Shown here piece by piece: positions 33,893 to 43,059 of a stretch of DNA of 64,000 bases; positions within the stretch are counted from its first letter, which is position 1; every line of letters starts with the position of its first letter. Both the position numbers and the translations under genes were made by a program. Location: the NCBI RefSeq assembly GCF_040026395.1, contig NZ_CP157278.1:4960001-5024000 (forward strand). Direction: 5' to 3'. Origin of the DNA: Pedobacter lusitanus. GTDB lineage: Bacteria > Bacteroidota > Bacteroidia > Sphingobacteriales > Sphingobacteriaceae. The notes under the pieces are model-generated. The model had not been told where the DNA came from, did not search any database, and was given only the letters and a program-made list of their open reading frames with translations.

Positions 33893-34693
33893 ATGACGAA
33901 AAATTCTAATCAGCTTATTCCGGGTGTTACGTTGCTTATTACTCATTATAACAGGAGTGAATCTTTATTACGCCTGTTAAAAACAATCGCTCAGCATGAA
34001 ATTTCTTTTGAACAGATCATTGTATCTGATGACGGCAGTAAAAAGGAACATCTGAACCGTTTAAAAGAGATGCATGAAGATCTGGGTTTTACTTTAGTCA
34101 CTACTGAAGTAAACAGAGGTCTGGGAAATAACATCAATAAAGGTATGGATGCGGTAAAATCTCCTTATATCCTTTATATCCAGGAAGATTTTGTGCCCAA
34201 ATCTGCTTTTATTACTGCCTTAAAGGACGGCCTTGAAATCATGAAGTCAGAAAGCCAGTGGGATATTGTTCGTTTTTATTCTTTTCCCTGGTCTCCTTAT
34301 CCTTATTTAAAACCTTATAAAAAAGGTTTTTCGCGAATGATATTCAGTTTGTGGCCATGGTATACCAATCATCTTAAATTTCATGTGTACAGTGATCATC
34401 CGCATTTAAAAAGAGCGGGTTTCACAACGAAGTTTGGCCGGTATTTCGAAGCGCCGAACGGAGATGTAACTGAAATGAAAATGTGTCGTTCCTTTCTTAA
34501 AAATAAAGGTAAAGCCCTGTACTTTAAAAATTATATGGAGCTGTTTGAACATGATAATCCCGAGGATGAACCCGGATTGTTCAGACCCGATAAAGTGAAA
34601 ACTAAAACTTATGCAGATATTAAGCCTTTATACTGGGCCTATCTGAAATATAAAATGATTAAGGACACCGTTTCTTTTGTTCTGAATAAATAG
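33893..34693 (+). CDS. family 2 glycosyltransferase, paralogue set member 2
   Basis: 266 residues, paralogue of the products encoded at 32185 and 39398: V-T-L-L-I-T-H-Y-N-R-S-E, V-S-D-D-G-S, I-Q-E-D-F-V-P and P-Y-P-Y-L-K-P-Y-K-K-G-F-S. It ends 2 bases before the flippase gene. The retention of nearly identical motifs suggests that the set uses related donors or acceptors. Confidence 0.85.
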   Translation: MTKNSNQLIPGVTLLITHYNRSESLLRLLKTIAQHEISFEQIIVSDDGSKKEHLNRLKEMHEDLGFTLVTTEVNRGLGNNINKGMDAVKSPYILYIQEDFVPKSAFITALKDGLEIMKSESQWDIVRFYSFPWSPYPYLKPYKKGFSRMIFSLWPWYTNHLKFHVYSDHPHLKRAGFTTKFGRYFEAPNGDVTEMKMCRSFLKNKGKALYFKNYMELFEHDNPEDEPGLFRPDKVKTKTYADIKPLYWAYLKYKMIKDTVSFVLNK

Positions 34694-34695
34694 AT

Positions 34696-36132
34696 ATGAG
34701 TAATAAAAAATTAGCTATCTCCGGCGCGAAATGGACAACAATTTCGACCGTTGTCAATACGGTACTTCAATTTGTCCAGATAGCGATTTTGGCCAGATTG
34801 TTAGAACCTTCGTCTTTTGGAATTGTAAGTATCAGTACACTGGTGATTACTTTTCTGGGGATCTTTGCCCATTTTGGTTTTTCCAACTCTATAGTTTACA
34901 AACAGGAAAGTGATCATAAAGTTTTATCAACGATCTATTTTCTCAACCTGATGATAGGTGCGGCTATGTTTGTGATCATTTACTTTGGCTCACCGCTGCT
35001 GGTCATGTATTATAAGGAACCGCGACTGCTGGAAGTTCTTCATATCTCTGCTTTTTATTTTCCTATAGTTTTTCTCGGGCAGATTTATAATATCCTGCTG
35101 GAAAAGGAACTTAAATTCAGATCACTGGCCTTAACTGAGATTGTCTGCTCCATTCTGGCTACATCGGTCACTATTGTGCTGGCTTATCAGGGTTTTCAGG
35201 CTAAGTCTCTGGTATTTGGTCTTTTAGCAGGTCAGACACTCAAGATGATTGTTCAGAATATTATTGGCAGGGTTTATTTTTCACCGGTATGGTATTTCAG
35301 GCTAAAGGAGATTAAAGATCACCTGATGTTTGGTATTTATAATATCGGGGATAGTTTGCTGGGTTTTGCCAACAGTAACATGGACACCATTCTGATTGGC
35401 GGCGTACTGGGCGTAAAAGAACTGGGTTATTATACGATTGCTTCTCAGATAGCCATTTATCCGGTTGCCAGAATCTGTCCTATTATTGTGCAGATCTGTT
35501 ATCCGATCATGGCAAGAATGAAGGAGAATCTGGAACAGCTGAAAGGGGCTTATCTGAAGATCGTAGATTTTCTGTCTTACGTGAATATTCCTTTGCTGGC
35601 CGGCCTGTATTTAATGGCGGCAAATGTTATTCCGCTGATCTATGGTTCGGGATGGGATGAAACAGTACCGCTGATTAAAATATTTGTATTTACCGGAATA
35701 TTCTCGTGTCTGATGTATCCGCTTTCTACTGTAGCTTATTCAACAGGAAAACCTAAATTGCTGTTTTATCTGAATCTGATAACTTTAATTATCAAATTTC
35801 CACTGATCTATTTCATGGCTAAACAATATGGAATTATGGGTATCGCCTATGGATTCCTGATCATGACATTTATTACGCTTATCCTGAATTTTGTATTGAT
35901 ACAATATATGGTAGGTGATTTTATGAAAACATTTTTAGAGAATATTGCCAAGCCTGTGCTGTTTAGTCTGGCGATGGCAGTGGTGATCTTACTTTACAAA
36001 CAATTTATAGGTAATACAGGAGTTTTCCATACCATTGTACAGATTGCCATCGGAGGATTGGTTTATGGTGGGTTAACATTAAAATATAAATTATCGCTTT
36101 CGGAAATAAAGAATTTAAAACAATCATTATAA
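34696..36132 (+). CDS. Wzx-type polysaccharide flippase (MOP superfamily)
   Basis: 478 residues with about 12-14 hydrophobic spans and the N-terminal A-K-W-T-T-I-S-T-V plus the L-A-R-L-L-E-P-S-S-F-G segment typical of polysaccharide-synthesis MOP transporters. It should flip undecaprenyl-linked repeat units across the inner membrane. With the sugar transferase, Wzz-like and Wzy-like products this makes a complete Wzx/Wzy pathway. It closes the long plus-strand glycosyltransferase run. Confidence 0.9.
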   Translation: MSNKKLAISGAKWTTISTVVNTVLQFVQIAILARLLEPSSFGIVSISTLVITFLGIFAHFGFSNSIVYKQESDHKVLSTIYFLNLMIGAAMFVIIYFGSPLLVMYYKEPRLLEVLHISAFYFPIVFLGQIYNILLEKELKFRSLALTEIVCSILATSVTIVLAYQGFQAKSLVFGLLAGQTLKMIVQNIIGRVYFSPVWYFRLKEIKDHLMFGIYNIGDSLLGFANSNMDTILIGGVLGVKELGYYTIASQIAIYPVARICPIIVQICYPIMARMKENLEQLKGAYLKIVDFLSYVNIPLLAGLYLMAANVIPLIYGSGWDETVPLIKIFVFTGIFSCLMYPLSTVAYSTGKPKLLFYLNLITLIIKFPLIYFMAKQYGIMGIAYGFLIMTFITLILNFVLIQYMVGDFMKTFLENIAKPVLFSLAMAVVILLYKQFIGNTGVFHTIVQIAIGGLVYGGLTLKYKLSLSEIKNLKQSL

Positions 36133-36165
36133 GAGCATGTTTAAATTTTTGAAATTAAACTTCAG

Positions 36166-36744
36166 GTGGACAGAAGATCATATCTAAAAAGTGTAGCTGG
36201 TCTGGCTGTGGCAGGCACAGCTTCTTTTTCTGTTTTTAAGTGGTTCAGTATACACCGCAAGGTAGTTCCTGCAGAATTTAGCAGTAAACATGAATTACTG
36301 GCTGAACTCGCCGAAATGATTATACCCCAAACTGATACTCCCGGGGCTAAAGCGGCAAATGTCCATGAGTATATCATTGCGGTCATGGTGGATTGTACTT
36401 CTGTAAAGGAACAGAATAAATTTATTGACGGAATTGCTGAACTCGAAGAATATGCGGCTCGTGAATATGGTAAAGAGTTTCTGAAATGTAACCCTGCTGA
36501 ACGAAAGGCGGTATTAAAACAGATGGCTAAAAATTCATCAGGCTATTCTTATAAAATTCTGAATAAGATTAACAATAAAATTTTCGGAAAACCCTTCTTT
36601 CTTAAACTAAGAGAGTTAACAGTTGAAGGCTATTGCCAATCCAGGTTAGGGGCTACTCAGGGGCTGGCCTATGACTATATTCCTGGTACTTTTGAAGCTT
36701 GTATTCCTATACGTCCAAACCAGAGATCCTGGGCAACCAAATAA
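36166..36744 (+). CDS. gluconate 2-dehydrogenase subunit 3 family protein
   Basis: 192 residues starting at GTG (36166); the ATG at 36137 is out of frame. The N-terminus D-R-R-S-Y-L-K followed by a small-residue hydrophobic stretch is a twin-arginine signal of the type usual for this subunit. The remaining helical domain with E-M-I-I-P-Q-T-D-T-P-G-A-K is the family signature. It is expected to accompany the flavoprotein encoded 3 bases downstream and to guide it across the membrane. It starts 33 bases after the flippase gene, so it may be on the exopolysaccharide transcript. Confidence 0.85.
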   Translation: MDRRSYLKSVAGLAVAGTASFSVFKWFSIHRKVVPAEFSSKHELLAELAEMIIPQTDTPGAKAANVHEYIIAVMVDCTSVKEQNKFIDGIAELEEYAAREYGKEFLKCNPAERKAVLKQMAKNSSGYSYKILNKINNKIFGKPFFLKLRELTVEGYCQSRLGATQGLAYDYIPGTFEACIPIRPNQRSWATK

Positions 36745-36747
36745 ATT

Positions 36748-38445
36748 ATGTACATCAGCGATAAAAATAAAATACTCCATACTTATGATGCCATTGTAAT
36801 TGGCTCGGGGATCAGCGGAGGCTGGGCGGCCATGGAGCTTTGCAAAAAGGGGATGAAAACGCTGCTTCTGGAGCGGGGCAGAGACGTTAAGCATCTGGTG
36901 GATTATCCGACAGCAAATCTTAATCCCTGGGACTTTAAAGCGGGTATGAATAATACCATACAGGACCGGGAAGCTAACCCGGTTCAGAGCAGTGCCTATA
37001 GTCCGGCCGATAAGCACTTTTATGTAAGTGACGCTGAACATCCCTATATACAGGAGAAACCGTTTAACTGGTACCGGGGCTATCAGGTTGGCGGAAGATC
37101 GCTGACCTGGGGAAGACAGTGTTACCGGTTAAGTGATCTTGATTTTGAAGCGAATCACCGCGACGGAACCGGGGTGGACTGGCCAATCAGGTATAAGGAT
37201 CTGGAGCAATGGTATAGCTATGCGGAGTCTTTTATAGGGGTAAGCGGAAACCGTGAAAATCTGGGACACCTGCCGGATGGAGAGTTTTTAACGCCTATGG
37301 AGCTGAACTGTATAGAAAAACATCTTGGAGATTCTATCCGGAAAAATGATGAGCACAGATTGTTAACTATAGCCAGGGTCGCTAATTTAACCAGGGGCTG
37401 GGATAACCGCGGGCCTTGTCAGAATAGAAACCTTTGTACCAGAGGCTGCCCGTTTGGAGGATATTTTAGTAGTAACAGTTCTACTATTCCTGCTGCAATG
37501 GCTACCGGAAATCTGACATTGAGACCTTTTTCTATCGTGACTGAAATCTTGTTTGATGAGCAGAAACAAAAAGCCAGAGGGGTAAGGGTGATAGATACTT
37601 TAACCAGCGAGGTGCATGAGTTTTATGCGAAGATTGTTTTTGTCAATGCGTCTACAATCGCCACTGCCGGATTATTACTGAATTCTGTTTCTTCGAGATT
37701 TCCTGATGGTTTTGGTAATGGAAGCGGGCAGATAGGTCATAATCTTATGGATCATCATTCTTCGGCAGGCGCCTACGGAGTGCATGATCAGTTTACAGAT
37801 CAATATTATAAAGGAAGAAGACCTTGTGGATTTCTGATTCCGAGATACAGAAATCTTCATCCTGGTGAAAAACTGAATTTTAAAAGAGGTTATAATATTC
37901 AGGGGCACGGAGAGCGTCAGGAATGGATGGATAAAGCCCAGAGTATTGATGGTTTTGGAGAAGACTTTAAAGCCGGGCTAACCACACCCGGACCGTGGAC
38001 CGTATGGATGGCAGGATGGGGAGAGTGTCTGCCTTATTTTGATAACCAGGTGACGCCTGATCCTTCAAAAAAAGATAAATGGGGCCAGCCGCTACTTAAA
38101 ATTGACTTTACCTTCCGTGAAAATGAGCATAAAATGATGACCGACATTGAACAGACATCGGCCAGGATGCTTGATCAGGCAGGATTCAAACATATTGAAT
38201 CTTTTAATTACAATAAACCGGGCGGCTCAACGATTCATGAGATGGGGACAGCCCGGATGGGTAATGACCCTAAAACATCTGTTTTAAACAAGTTTAATCA
38301 GATGCATGAGGCAAAGAATGTATTTATAACTGATGGGAGTTGTATGACCTCCTCTGCCTGTCAGAATCCATCGTTAACTTATATGGCACTAACAGCCAGA
38401 GCAAGTCAGTTTGCTTACGAGCAGTTAAAAAAAGGTGAACTATAA
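36748..38445 (+). CDS. GMC oxidoreductase (gluconate 2-dehydrogenase large-subunit-like)
   Basis: 565 residues. The FAD-binding motif G19-S-G21-I-S-G24 is near the N-terminus and L-L-E-R-G follows. The C-terminal catalytic histidine and asparagine are probably in S-T-I-H-E-M-G-T and C-Q-N-P-S. A cysteine pair C-T-R-G-C-P lies mid-protein. Together with subunit 3 this resembles sugar or sugar-acid dehydrogenases that feed electrons to the membrane. No cytochrome c subunit is encoded nearby. Its place inside a polysaccharide island suggests oxidation of a sugar or glycan; this is inference. Confidence 0.88.
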   Translation: MYISDKNKILHTYDAIVIGSGISGGWAAMELCKKGMKTLLLERGRDVKHLVDYPTANLNPWDFKAGMNNTIQDREANPVQSSAYSPADKHFYVSDAEHPYIQEKPFNWYRGYQVGGRSLTWGRQCYRLSDLDFEANHRDGTGVDWPIRYKDLEQWYSYAESFIGVSGNRENLGHLPDGEFLTPMELNCIEKHLGDSIRKNDEHRLLTIARVANLTRGWDNRGPCQNRNLCTRGCPFGGYFSSNSSTIPAAMATGNLTLRPFSIVTEILFDEQKQKARGVRVIDTLTSEVHEFYAKIVFVNASTIATAGLLLNSVSSRFPDGFGNGSGQIGHNLMDHHSSAGAYGVHDQFTDQYYKGRRPCGFLIPRYRNLHPGEKLNFKRGYNIQGHGERQEWMDKAQSIDGFGEDFKAGLTTPGPWTVWMAGWGECLPYFDNQVTPDPSKKDKWGQPLLKIDFTFRENEHKMMTDIEQTSARMLDQAGFKHIESFNYNKPGGSTIHEMGTARMGNDPKTSVLNKFNQMHEAKNVFITDGSCMTSSACQNPSLTYMALTARASQFAYEQLKKGEL

Positions 38446-38449
38446 AGAT

Positions 38450-39343
38450 CTATTTGATACCGATTAAGTTTCTGAGTTTTTCCAGGATATTATAGAACTT
38501 CTTTAAATACCTGGAGCTTTCGCCTATTGGCTTAAAGTTCTTCCAGCCTGTCATATTCAGATAGGAGTAGAAGATGTCTTTATACTTCTCACTGAATTCA
38601 TAGGACTTATAAATAGGCTTCCTGCCGGTGAAGTGAATCAGAAATGGTCTCTCTTCTTCAGAATAAGCAAAACGATTCCATAAAGGATCTAATTCATGCC
38701 AGTGCAGAGCGAGTACGGCATTCAGCCCATACTGATCCTGAAAAACTGCGTGTTTTTTATATTCTGTAAGACAATGCAGCACTTTATTGGTAATATCAGC
38801 ATTTTCCCATTTCTCTATATCGAGTACCATTAATCCGGCATTGAAGTATTTATTGTCGGCAGGTATGCCTAATTCTTCATAATTGCTGATACCGCCCCAG
38901 CGGGTTACTACCTGGATAAACTGGTCCTGGACTGCACCAACAATGTTATCACCCAGATCTGTATGCCATAACTTGCTGACATCTTCAAGCATAATCATAT
39001 CCACATCAAGGAATATGATCTTTTTGATATGTTTTGGTATGAAATGAGGGATAAACAGTCTGATATAAATATTCAGTGGAAGACTACTCTTATCAACTGG
39101 TAGTTTTGCATTTTTAGGCAGGCATTCAGACATCACCATCCAATGGATAGTAGTTATTGCGGGATTGCTTGCGTCTGCAATTCTTGATTTATTTTTATTG
39201 GTAATGCCATCTTCTACAATAAAGAATTCCAGCTTCTCGGCTGTATGATGATTGACTTCAATAGATTTGATTAAAGCAGCCAGCAAAATAGCATAGTGAT
39301 TGTCACAGACACAAATTATTGCAATAGGATTTGATTTTTCCAT
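38450..39343 (-). CDS. family 8 glycosyltransferase, copy 2
   Basis: 297 residues, paralogue of the product encoded at 33000, with the metal motif at identical positions (D113-V-D115), the same I-R-L-F-I-P-H-F-I-P-K segment, N-A-G-L-M-V-L-D-I-E-K-W and a C-terminal F-K-P-I-G-E-S-S-R-Y-L-K-K. It lies on the opposite strand and is cotranscribed with the GT2 gene upstream (54-base gap). Its stop is 4 bases from the stop of the convergent GMC gene. Confidence 0.88.
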   Translation of the reverse strand: MEKSNPIAIICVCDNHYAILLAALIKSIEVNHHTAEKLEFFIVEDGITNKNKSRIADASNPAITTIHWMVMSECLPKNAKLPVDKSSLPLNIYIRLFIPHFIPKHIKKIIFLDVDMIMLEDVSKLWHTDLGDNIVGAVQDQFIQVVTRWGGISNYEELGIPADNKYFNAGLMVLDIEKWENADITNKVLHCLTEYKKHAVFQDQYGLNAVLALHWHELDPLWNRFAYSEEERPFLIHFTGRKPIYKSYEFSEKYKDIFYSYLNMTGWKNFKPIGESSRYLKKFYNILEKLRNLIGIK

Positions 39344-39397
39344 TAATTTTAGCGTAGTTCTTTTCTTGTACGAATATAAATGATTTAGGTAATAAAC

Positions 39398-40198
39398 CTA
39401 TTTTACTGTTTTTGTAAGCAGCTGAAAATTAAGTTTTAAAAACTTATACTTTGCATATATCCATTTGGCTATAACCAAAGGGATACTATTGCCGCCTCTC
39501 CATGATTTTCTGAAAGTAGCCGTACTGGGTTCTTCTGCTGAATTTTCCTGTGTCAGCAGACCGTAGTGATCATCATAAAACAGACATCTGCCTTTGTTTT
39601 TAATAAAAGCAAAACTCATCTGCATCTCAGTCTGATCACCATTCAGGCCCTCAGGATATCTGCCAAAGTCTTTAAGGAATGTTGATCTTCTCAGATGTGG
39701 ATGATCACCATATAAATAAAACTTCAGGTTATTGGTATACCATGGAGCAAGATGAAACACTTTTTCTGAGAACCCCAGTTTGTAAGGGGTCATGTATGGG
39801 TAAGGAGAATAAGAATATAAAGTAACCATATCCCACTTTTTATCCTGCTGCATGATCTGTAATGCATTTGTAAAGTGCTCAGGAAAAGTAGCTTTTGGTA
39901 CAAAATCTTCCTGTATGTAAAGTGTATATTCTGTATTTACGCTATCCTGCCCTTTGTTGATGTTATTGCCCAATCCTTTGTTAACCGGGGTAGTAATTAA
40001 CCGGAACTGATAGGTTGACTGCAGTTCCTGTATGTACTGCAGGTGTGCTTTCTGGCTTCCATCGTCAGAAACAACTATATCATCAAAATGGCAGTTCAGG
40101 TCTTTAAAGGCTTTCAGCAGTCGCTCCAGTGACTTACATCTGTTATAGTGTGTAATAAGCAGGGTAACTTCTGGAAAATTATATGCGGGATTCGTCAT
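39398..40198 (-). CDS. family 2 glycosyltransferase, paralogue set member 3
   Basis: 266 residues, third member of the set: V-T-L-L-I-T-H-Y-N-R-C, V-S-D-D-G-S, Y-I-Q-E-D-F-V-P and P-Y-P-Y-M-T-P-Y-K-L-G-F-S. With the GT8 gene downstream it reproduces the GT2-GT8 order of 32185-33881 in inverted orientation. A hairpin at 40271-40308 separates it from the beta-helix gene transcribed toward it. Confidence 0.85.
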   Translation of the reverse strand: MTNPAYNFPEVTLLITHYNRCKSLERLLKAFKDLNCHFDDIVVSDDGSQKAHLQYIQELQSTYQFRLITTPVNKGLGNNINKGQDSVNTEYTLYIQEDFVPKATFPEHFTNALQIMQQDKKWDMVTLYSYSPYPYMTPYKLGFSEKVFHLAPWYTNNLKFYLYGDHPHLRRSTFLKDFGRYPEGLNGDQTEMQMSFAFIKNKGRCLFYDDHYGLLTQENSAEEPSTATFRKSWRGGNSIPLVIAKWIYAKYKFLKLNFQLLTKTVK

Positions 40199-40270
40199 CT
40201 ATTAGGGGGCCTTGCTATAAAGATAAATGTTTTAGATTGTTCGAGAGATAAGCAGATAGAGTGCCAAAAA

Positions 40271-40308
40271 AAAATCTCATCTCCACAGATTTATGGAGAT
40301 GAGATTTT
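40271..40308 (-). terminator. intrinsic terminator of the beta-helix lipoprotein gene
   Basis: Perfect 15-base arms (40271-40285 and 40294-40308) with an 8-base loop. On the minus strand the stem is followed by a run of T residues (A-run at 40266-40273 on the plus strand). It lies 24 bases past the stop codon of the gene at 40332. Confidence 0.85.
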
Positions 40309-40331
40309 ATAGCCTTTATATTGCTGTAAAC

Positions 40332-41711
40332 TTATTCAATAGCACCGATAGATGGTGCACTTGCGTTTCTTGGTTTACCATAAAAATCTGTAATTACAAA
40401 TGGTGTTGGTCTGCCTTTCTGTTTGGCAGGTGAAGCAGCTGTTAAATTAAATGAACTCTGATCGGACATGCCTGTATCTGAAAAGTTTTCGTCATATAAA
40501 TTATATGAGGTATTCGGAATAAGTTCAGCCCATTGCAGCGCAATTAATTTTTGATTTGGTTTGAAGTTATAACCCAGGTTATTATAAACATCACATTTAC
40601 CACCCTGCAGGCTGTATACATCAACTACTGCTGCCTGCCAGTCATTTGACAGGTTTAAATTTCCGCAGGTGTTATTAAAGACAATAGCATTGACATAAGT
40701 GGTTTTTCCTGAAACGATTCTGTCAGCATAAGCCTGAACTTCGAATCCTGAATACTTGCGTGAGTTTATAACTATGTTATTGTAAATAAGTATATCTTTT
40801 GGAGTTGAACCAACAGTGTGTCCCCAGGCTCTGATCGAATTGCCCTGGTGGTTACTGATATAGTTATCGTGGAATCTTCCATTTCCTGCAATCTGGAAAA
40901 TACCATTGTGATTGTTATTCGCTGTATTGATGTTATTAATCCTGTTATTGTGGATGTTATAATCTTCTGCATTACCCATAAAAACCACAGTTCCTACATC
41001 GGGAGCATTCTGGAAATCAACATTAGCTATTTCTATATCCTTAACCAGCCCATAAACTACTCCATTTTCTATATAACCGCCTGTAGTCATAAACTGGTTC
41101 GTGTTATCGCAGGATATATTCAGGAATTTAAGATTTTTAGAATAAGATGATTCTGTTCCATCATATACTGCATTATATTTGAAAGATATATCTAAATCCT
41201 TAACGTTTTTAAAGGCTGCATTCTGGAAAGTGAACTTATCCAGTGTTCCGGTAATAACTACTGCTCTGTATATATTGTCTCTGAACAGAAATCCTTTTGA
41301 TAGTCCTGCAGTTCCGTCTCCGGAGATAACCACATTTTTCAAGTTGGAAAGAGACATTGCATTATAATCTCCTGCAACTTCAACCAGTCCGTCATTTTTG
41401 AAGGTAATAGGACAGCCATCAGCAGATATTACATTCTTAATGGTGATTGACGAATATGATCCTCCTTTGATTTTAATCAGGTCGTTACATTGTACAGCAA
41501 AAGTAGCCCCGTCAAATACCAGACTGCCAGATCCGGTACCAATATTTACAGTTCTTTTATATACAATTGGTGGCGGAACCTTGGACGTATCAGGTCCCGA
41601 ACCAGGAATAATTAATGTATTCCCCGGATCTTCAAGCGGATTTTTCTTACAGGAAGAGAATAATAATAATGACGGAATGGATAGTATAAGTATGATATAT
41701 AATATTCTCAT
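40332..41711 (-). CDS. right-handed parallel beta-helix lipoprotein
   Basis: 459 residues. A lipoprotein signal ends at Cys21 (F-S-S-C-K-K). From about 60 on, repeated short strands with asparagine-rich turns (N-N-H-N-G-I-F, Y-N-N-I-V-I-N-S, V-F-N-N-T-C) indicate a right-handed parallel beta-helix (PbH1/NosD-like). Such folds occur in polysaccharide lyases, epimerases and modifying enzymes; no catalytic set can be assigned. It is probably surface-exposed and might act on the island's polysaccharide. It has its own terminator and a palindrome upstream. Confidence 0.8.
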   Translation of the reverse strand: MRILYIILILSIPSLLLFSSCKKNPLEDPGNTLIIPGSGPDTSKVPPPIVYKRTVNIGTGSGSLVFDGATFAVQCNDLIKIKGGSYSSITIKNVISADGCPITFKNDGLVEVAGDYNAMSLSNLKNVVISGDGTAGLSKGFLFRDNIYRAVVITGTLDKFTFQNAAFKNVKDLDISFKYNAVYDGTESSYSKNLKFLNISCDNTNQFMTTGGYIENGVVYGLVKDIEIANVDFQNAPDVGTVVFMGNAEDYNIHNNRINNINTANNNHNGIFQIAGNGRFHDNYISNHQGNSIRAWGHTVGSTPKDILIYNNIVINSRKYSGFEVQAYADRIVSGKTTYVNAIVFNNTCGNLNLSNDWQAAVVDVYSLQGGKCDVYNNLGYNFKPNQKLIALQWAELIPNTSYNLYDENFSDTGMSDQSSFNLTAASPAKQKGRPTPFVITDFYGKPRNASAPSIGAIE

Positions 41712-41744
41712 TTTCAGTATGATATTTTCAGATTACAATGCATA

Positions 41745-41765
41745 GATACAAATATTATTTGTATC
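41745..41765. repeat. 21-base palindrome upstream of the beta-helix gene
   Basis: Nine-base arms GATACAAAT (41745-41753) and ATTTGTATC (41757-41765) around a 3-base centre, 34 bases before the start codon of the minus-strand gene. The position fits an operator. Confidence 0.4.
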
Positions 41766-41952
41766 AGAAAGAATTTTATTTTAAATAGTGGGGAAATTTG
41801 GGTAAAAATGTCCCGGTTTTAAACTAATTTATTACGCTCTGATAGCAGAATTCGCAGAAAAAATAAATTATCTTTTTTTTCTGTTCAAAAAGTAAATCTG
41901 CGGAACCGGTAACAGAAAATTAAAGATGTTTAACAACCCGTTGTTTAGCTTA

Positions 41953-42006
41953 ATCTGAAATTCAGATGCAGATAATTTTAATATCTGAATTTCTAAAATT
42001 CAGATA
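41953..42006. promoter_or_regulatory. repeated ATCTGAA palindromes, candidate operator
   Basis: A 15-base perfect palindrome ATCTGAAATTCAGAT at 41953-41967 is followed by a second one with the same half-site (arms TATCTGAATTT at 41982-41992 and AAATTCAGATA at 41996-42006). The half-site ATCTGAA therefore occurs four times, alternating in orientation, within 54 bases. The second palindrome falls where the -33 element of the box at 42021 would be. Confidence 0.5.
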
Positions 42007-42020
42007 TACATTGATAAATG

Positions 42021-42028
42021 TAATTTTG
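42021..42028 (+). promoter_or_regulatory. candidate -7 box for the GT14 gene
   Basis: TAATTTTG matches TAnnTTTG exactly, 121 bases before the start codon of the gene at 42150, just downstream of the palindromes. No TTTG is found at the -33 distance; an activator bound to the palindromes could replace it. Confidence 0.4.
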
Positions 42029-42149
42029 GTAAAAGATGGAATAATGGTTGCTATTAATTCCTACTTTTGAAAGAGTATTTATGATTATTGCCTGCTAATG
42101 AAAAACGACGCGTTCCAATATTTATTAATTGGATTAATTTAATTCTTGT

Positions 42150-43010
42150 ATGCGTATAGCTCATATTATAATCACTCATAAAAATCCCCATCAGCTCAGT
42201 CGTCTTTTGAAAAGAATGCAGCACCCTGATTTTGATTTCTATATTCATGTAGATAAAAAAACTGATATCAGGCAATATGAGTTTCTGACTGCTTTAGAAG
42301 GGGTTCAGTTTATAAAAAACAGATTGATTTGCAATTGGGGAGGTTATAGCACCTTACAGGCGATGGTCAGTTCTTTAAAAGAAGTACTTGATAATGGTAA
42401 TCAGTATGGCTTCTATAATTTATTGAGCGGGCAGGATTATCCATTAAAAAGTAATAATGAGATCTGTGAATTTTTTGAGCAAAATCCGGATAAATCATTT
42501 ATCTATTATGAAGCTGAGAATTCGCTTTGGTGGGAGAGTGCGGTTAACCGGTTTCAACGTTACCATTTAACTGATTATAATTTCAGAGGTAAGTTTTTTG
42601 TTGAAAATATGCTCAATAAAATACTTCCTTTACGCAAATTTCCGATGTCCATGAAGTTATATGGTGGAAGTAAATCCAGCTGGTGGACAATTAACCGGGA
42701 GAGTGCTCAGTATGTTGCGAAATTTTTTGACACAGAAGTCAAAATCAACAAATTCCTTAAATATTGCTGGGGTACGGATGAGTTTGTTATTCCGACTATC
42801 CTGATCAACTCACCCTTAAAGTATAATATTATTAATGATAATCTGCGTTATATAGATTTTCCGGAAGGTATGGCAAACCCGAAGATTCTTGGATTAGAGG
42901 ATATTGATAAAATGATATCATCCAGTATGTTCTTTGCCAGAAAATTCGATATTTCAATCAATACTGATATTCTGGATAAAATTGATGAACATATAGCTCA
43001 GCACATATAA
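42150..43010 (+). CDS. GT14 beta-1,6-N-acetylglucosaminyltransferase-like enzyme, copy 1
   Basis: 286 residues of the core-2/I-branching (GT14) family: H-I-I-I-T-H-K-N-P-H-Q at the N-terminus, Y-I-H-V-D-K-K, N-L-L-S-G-Q-D-Y-P-L-K and, later, C-W-G-T-D-E-F-V-I-P-T. Family members transfer xylose or GlcNAc in inverting fashion without a DxD metal site. It may make a branch in the polysaccharide. A second copy lies at 46322 on the other strand. Confidence 0.87.
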   Translation: MRIAHIIITHKNPHQLSRLLKRMQHPDFDFYIHVDKKTDIRQYEFLTALEGVQFIKNRLICNWGGYSTLQAMVSSLKEVLDNGNQYGFYNLLSGQDYPLKSNNEICEFFEQNPDKSFIYYEAENSLWWESAVNRFQRYHLTDYNFRGKFFVENMLNKILPLRKFPMSMKLYGGSKSSWWTINRESAQYVAKFFDTEVKINKFLKYCWGTDEFVIPTILINSPLKYNIINDNLRYIDFPEGMANPKILGLEDIDKMISSSMFFARKFDISINTDILDKIDEHIAQHI

Positions 43011-43059
43011 ATACCGGCCGCTTCAACGTTCGATAATTATCCGAAACCCTTATTTACAA

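Larger units (their letters stand above)
41712..42149. other. 438-base divergent intergenic region with three palindromes
   Basis: It separates the beta-helix gene (minus) from the GT14 gene (plus). No coding sequence is seen. It contains the palindromes at 41745-41765, 41953-41967 and 41982-42006 and a good -7 box at 42021-42028, so it looks like a regulated divergent promoter region. Confidence 0.6.
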
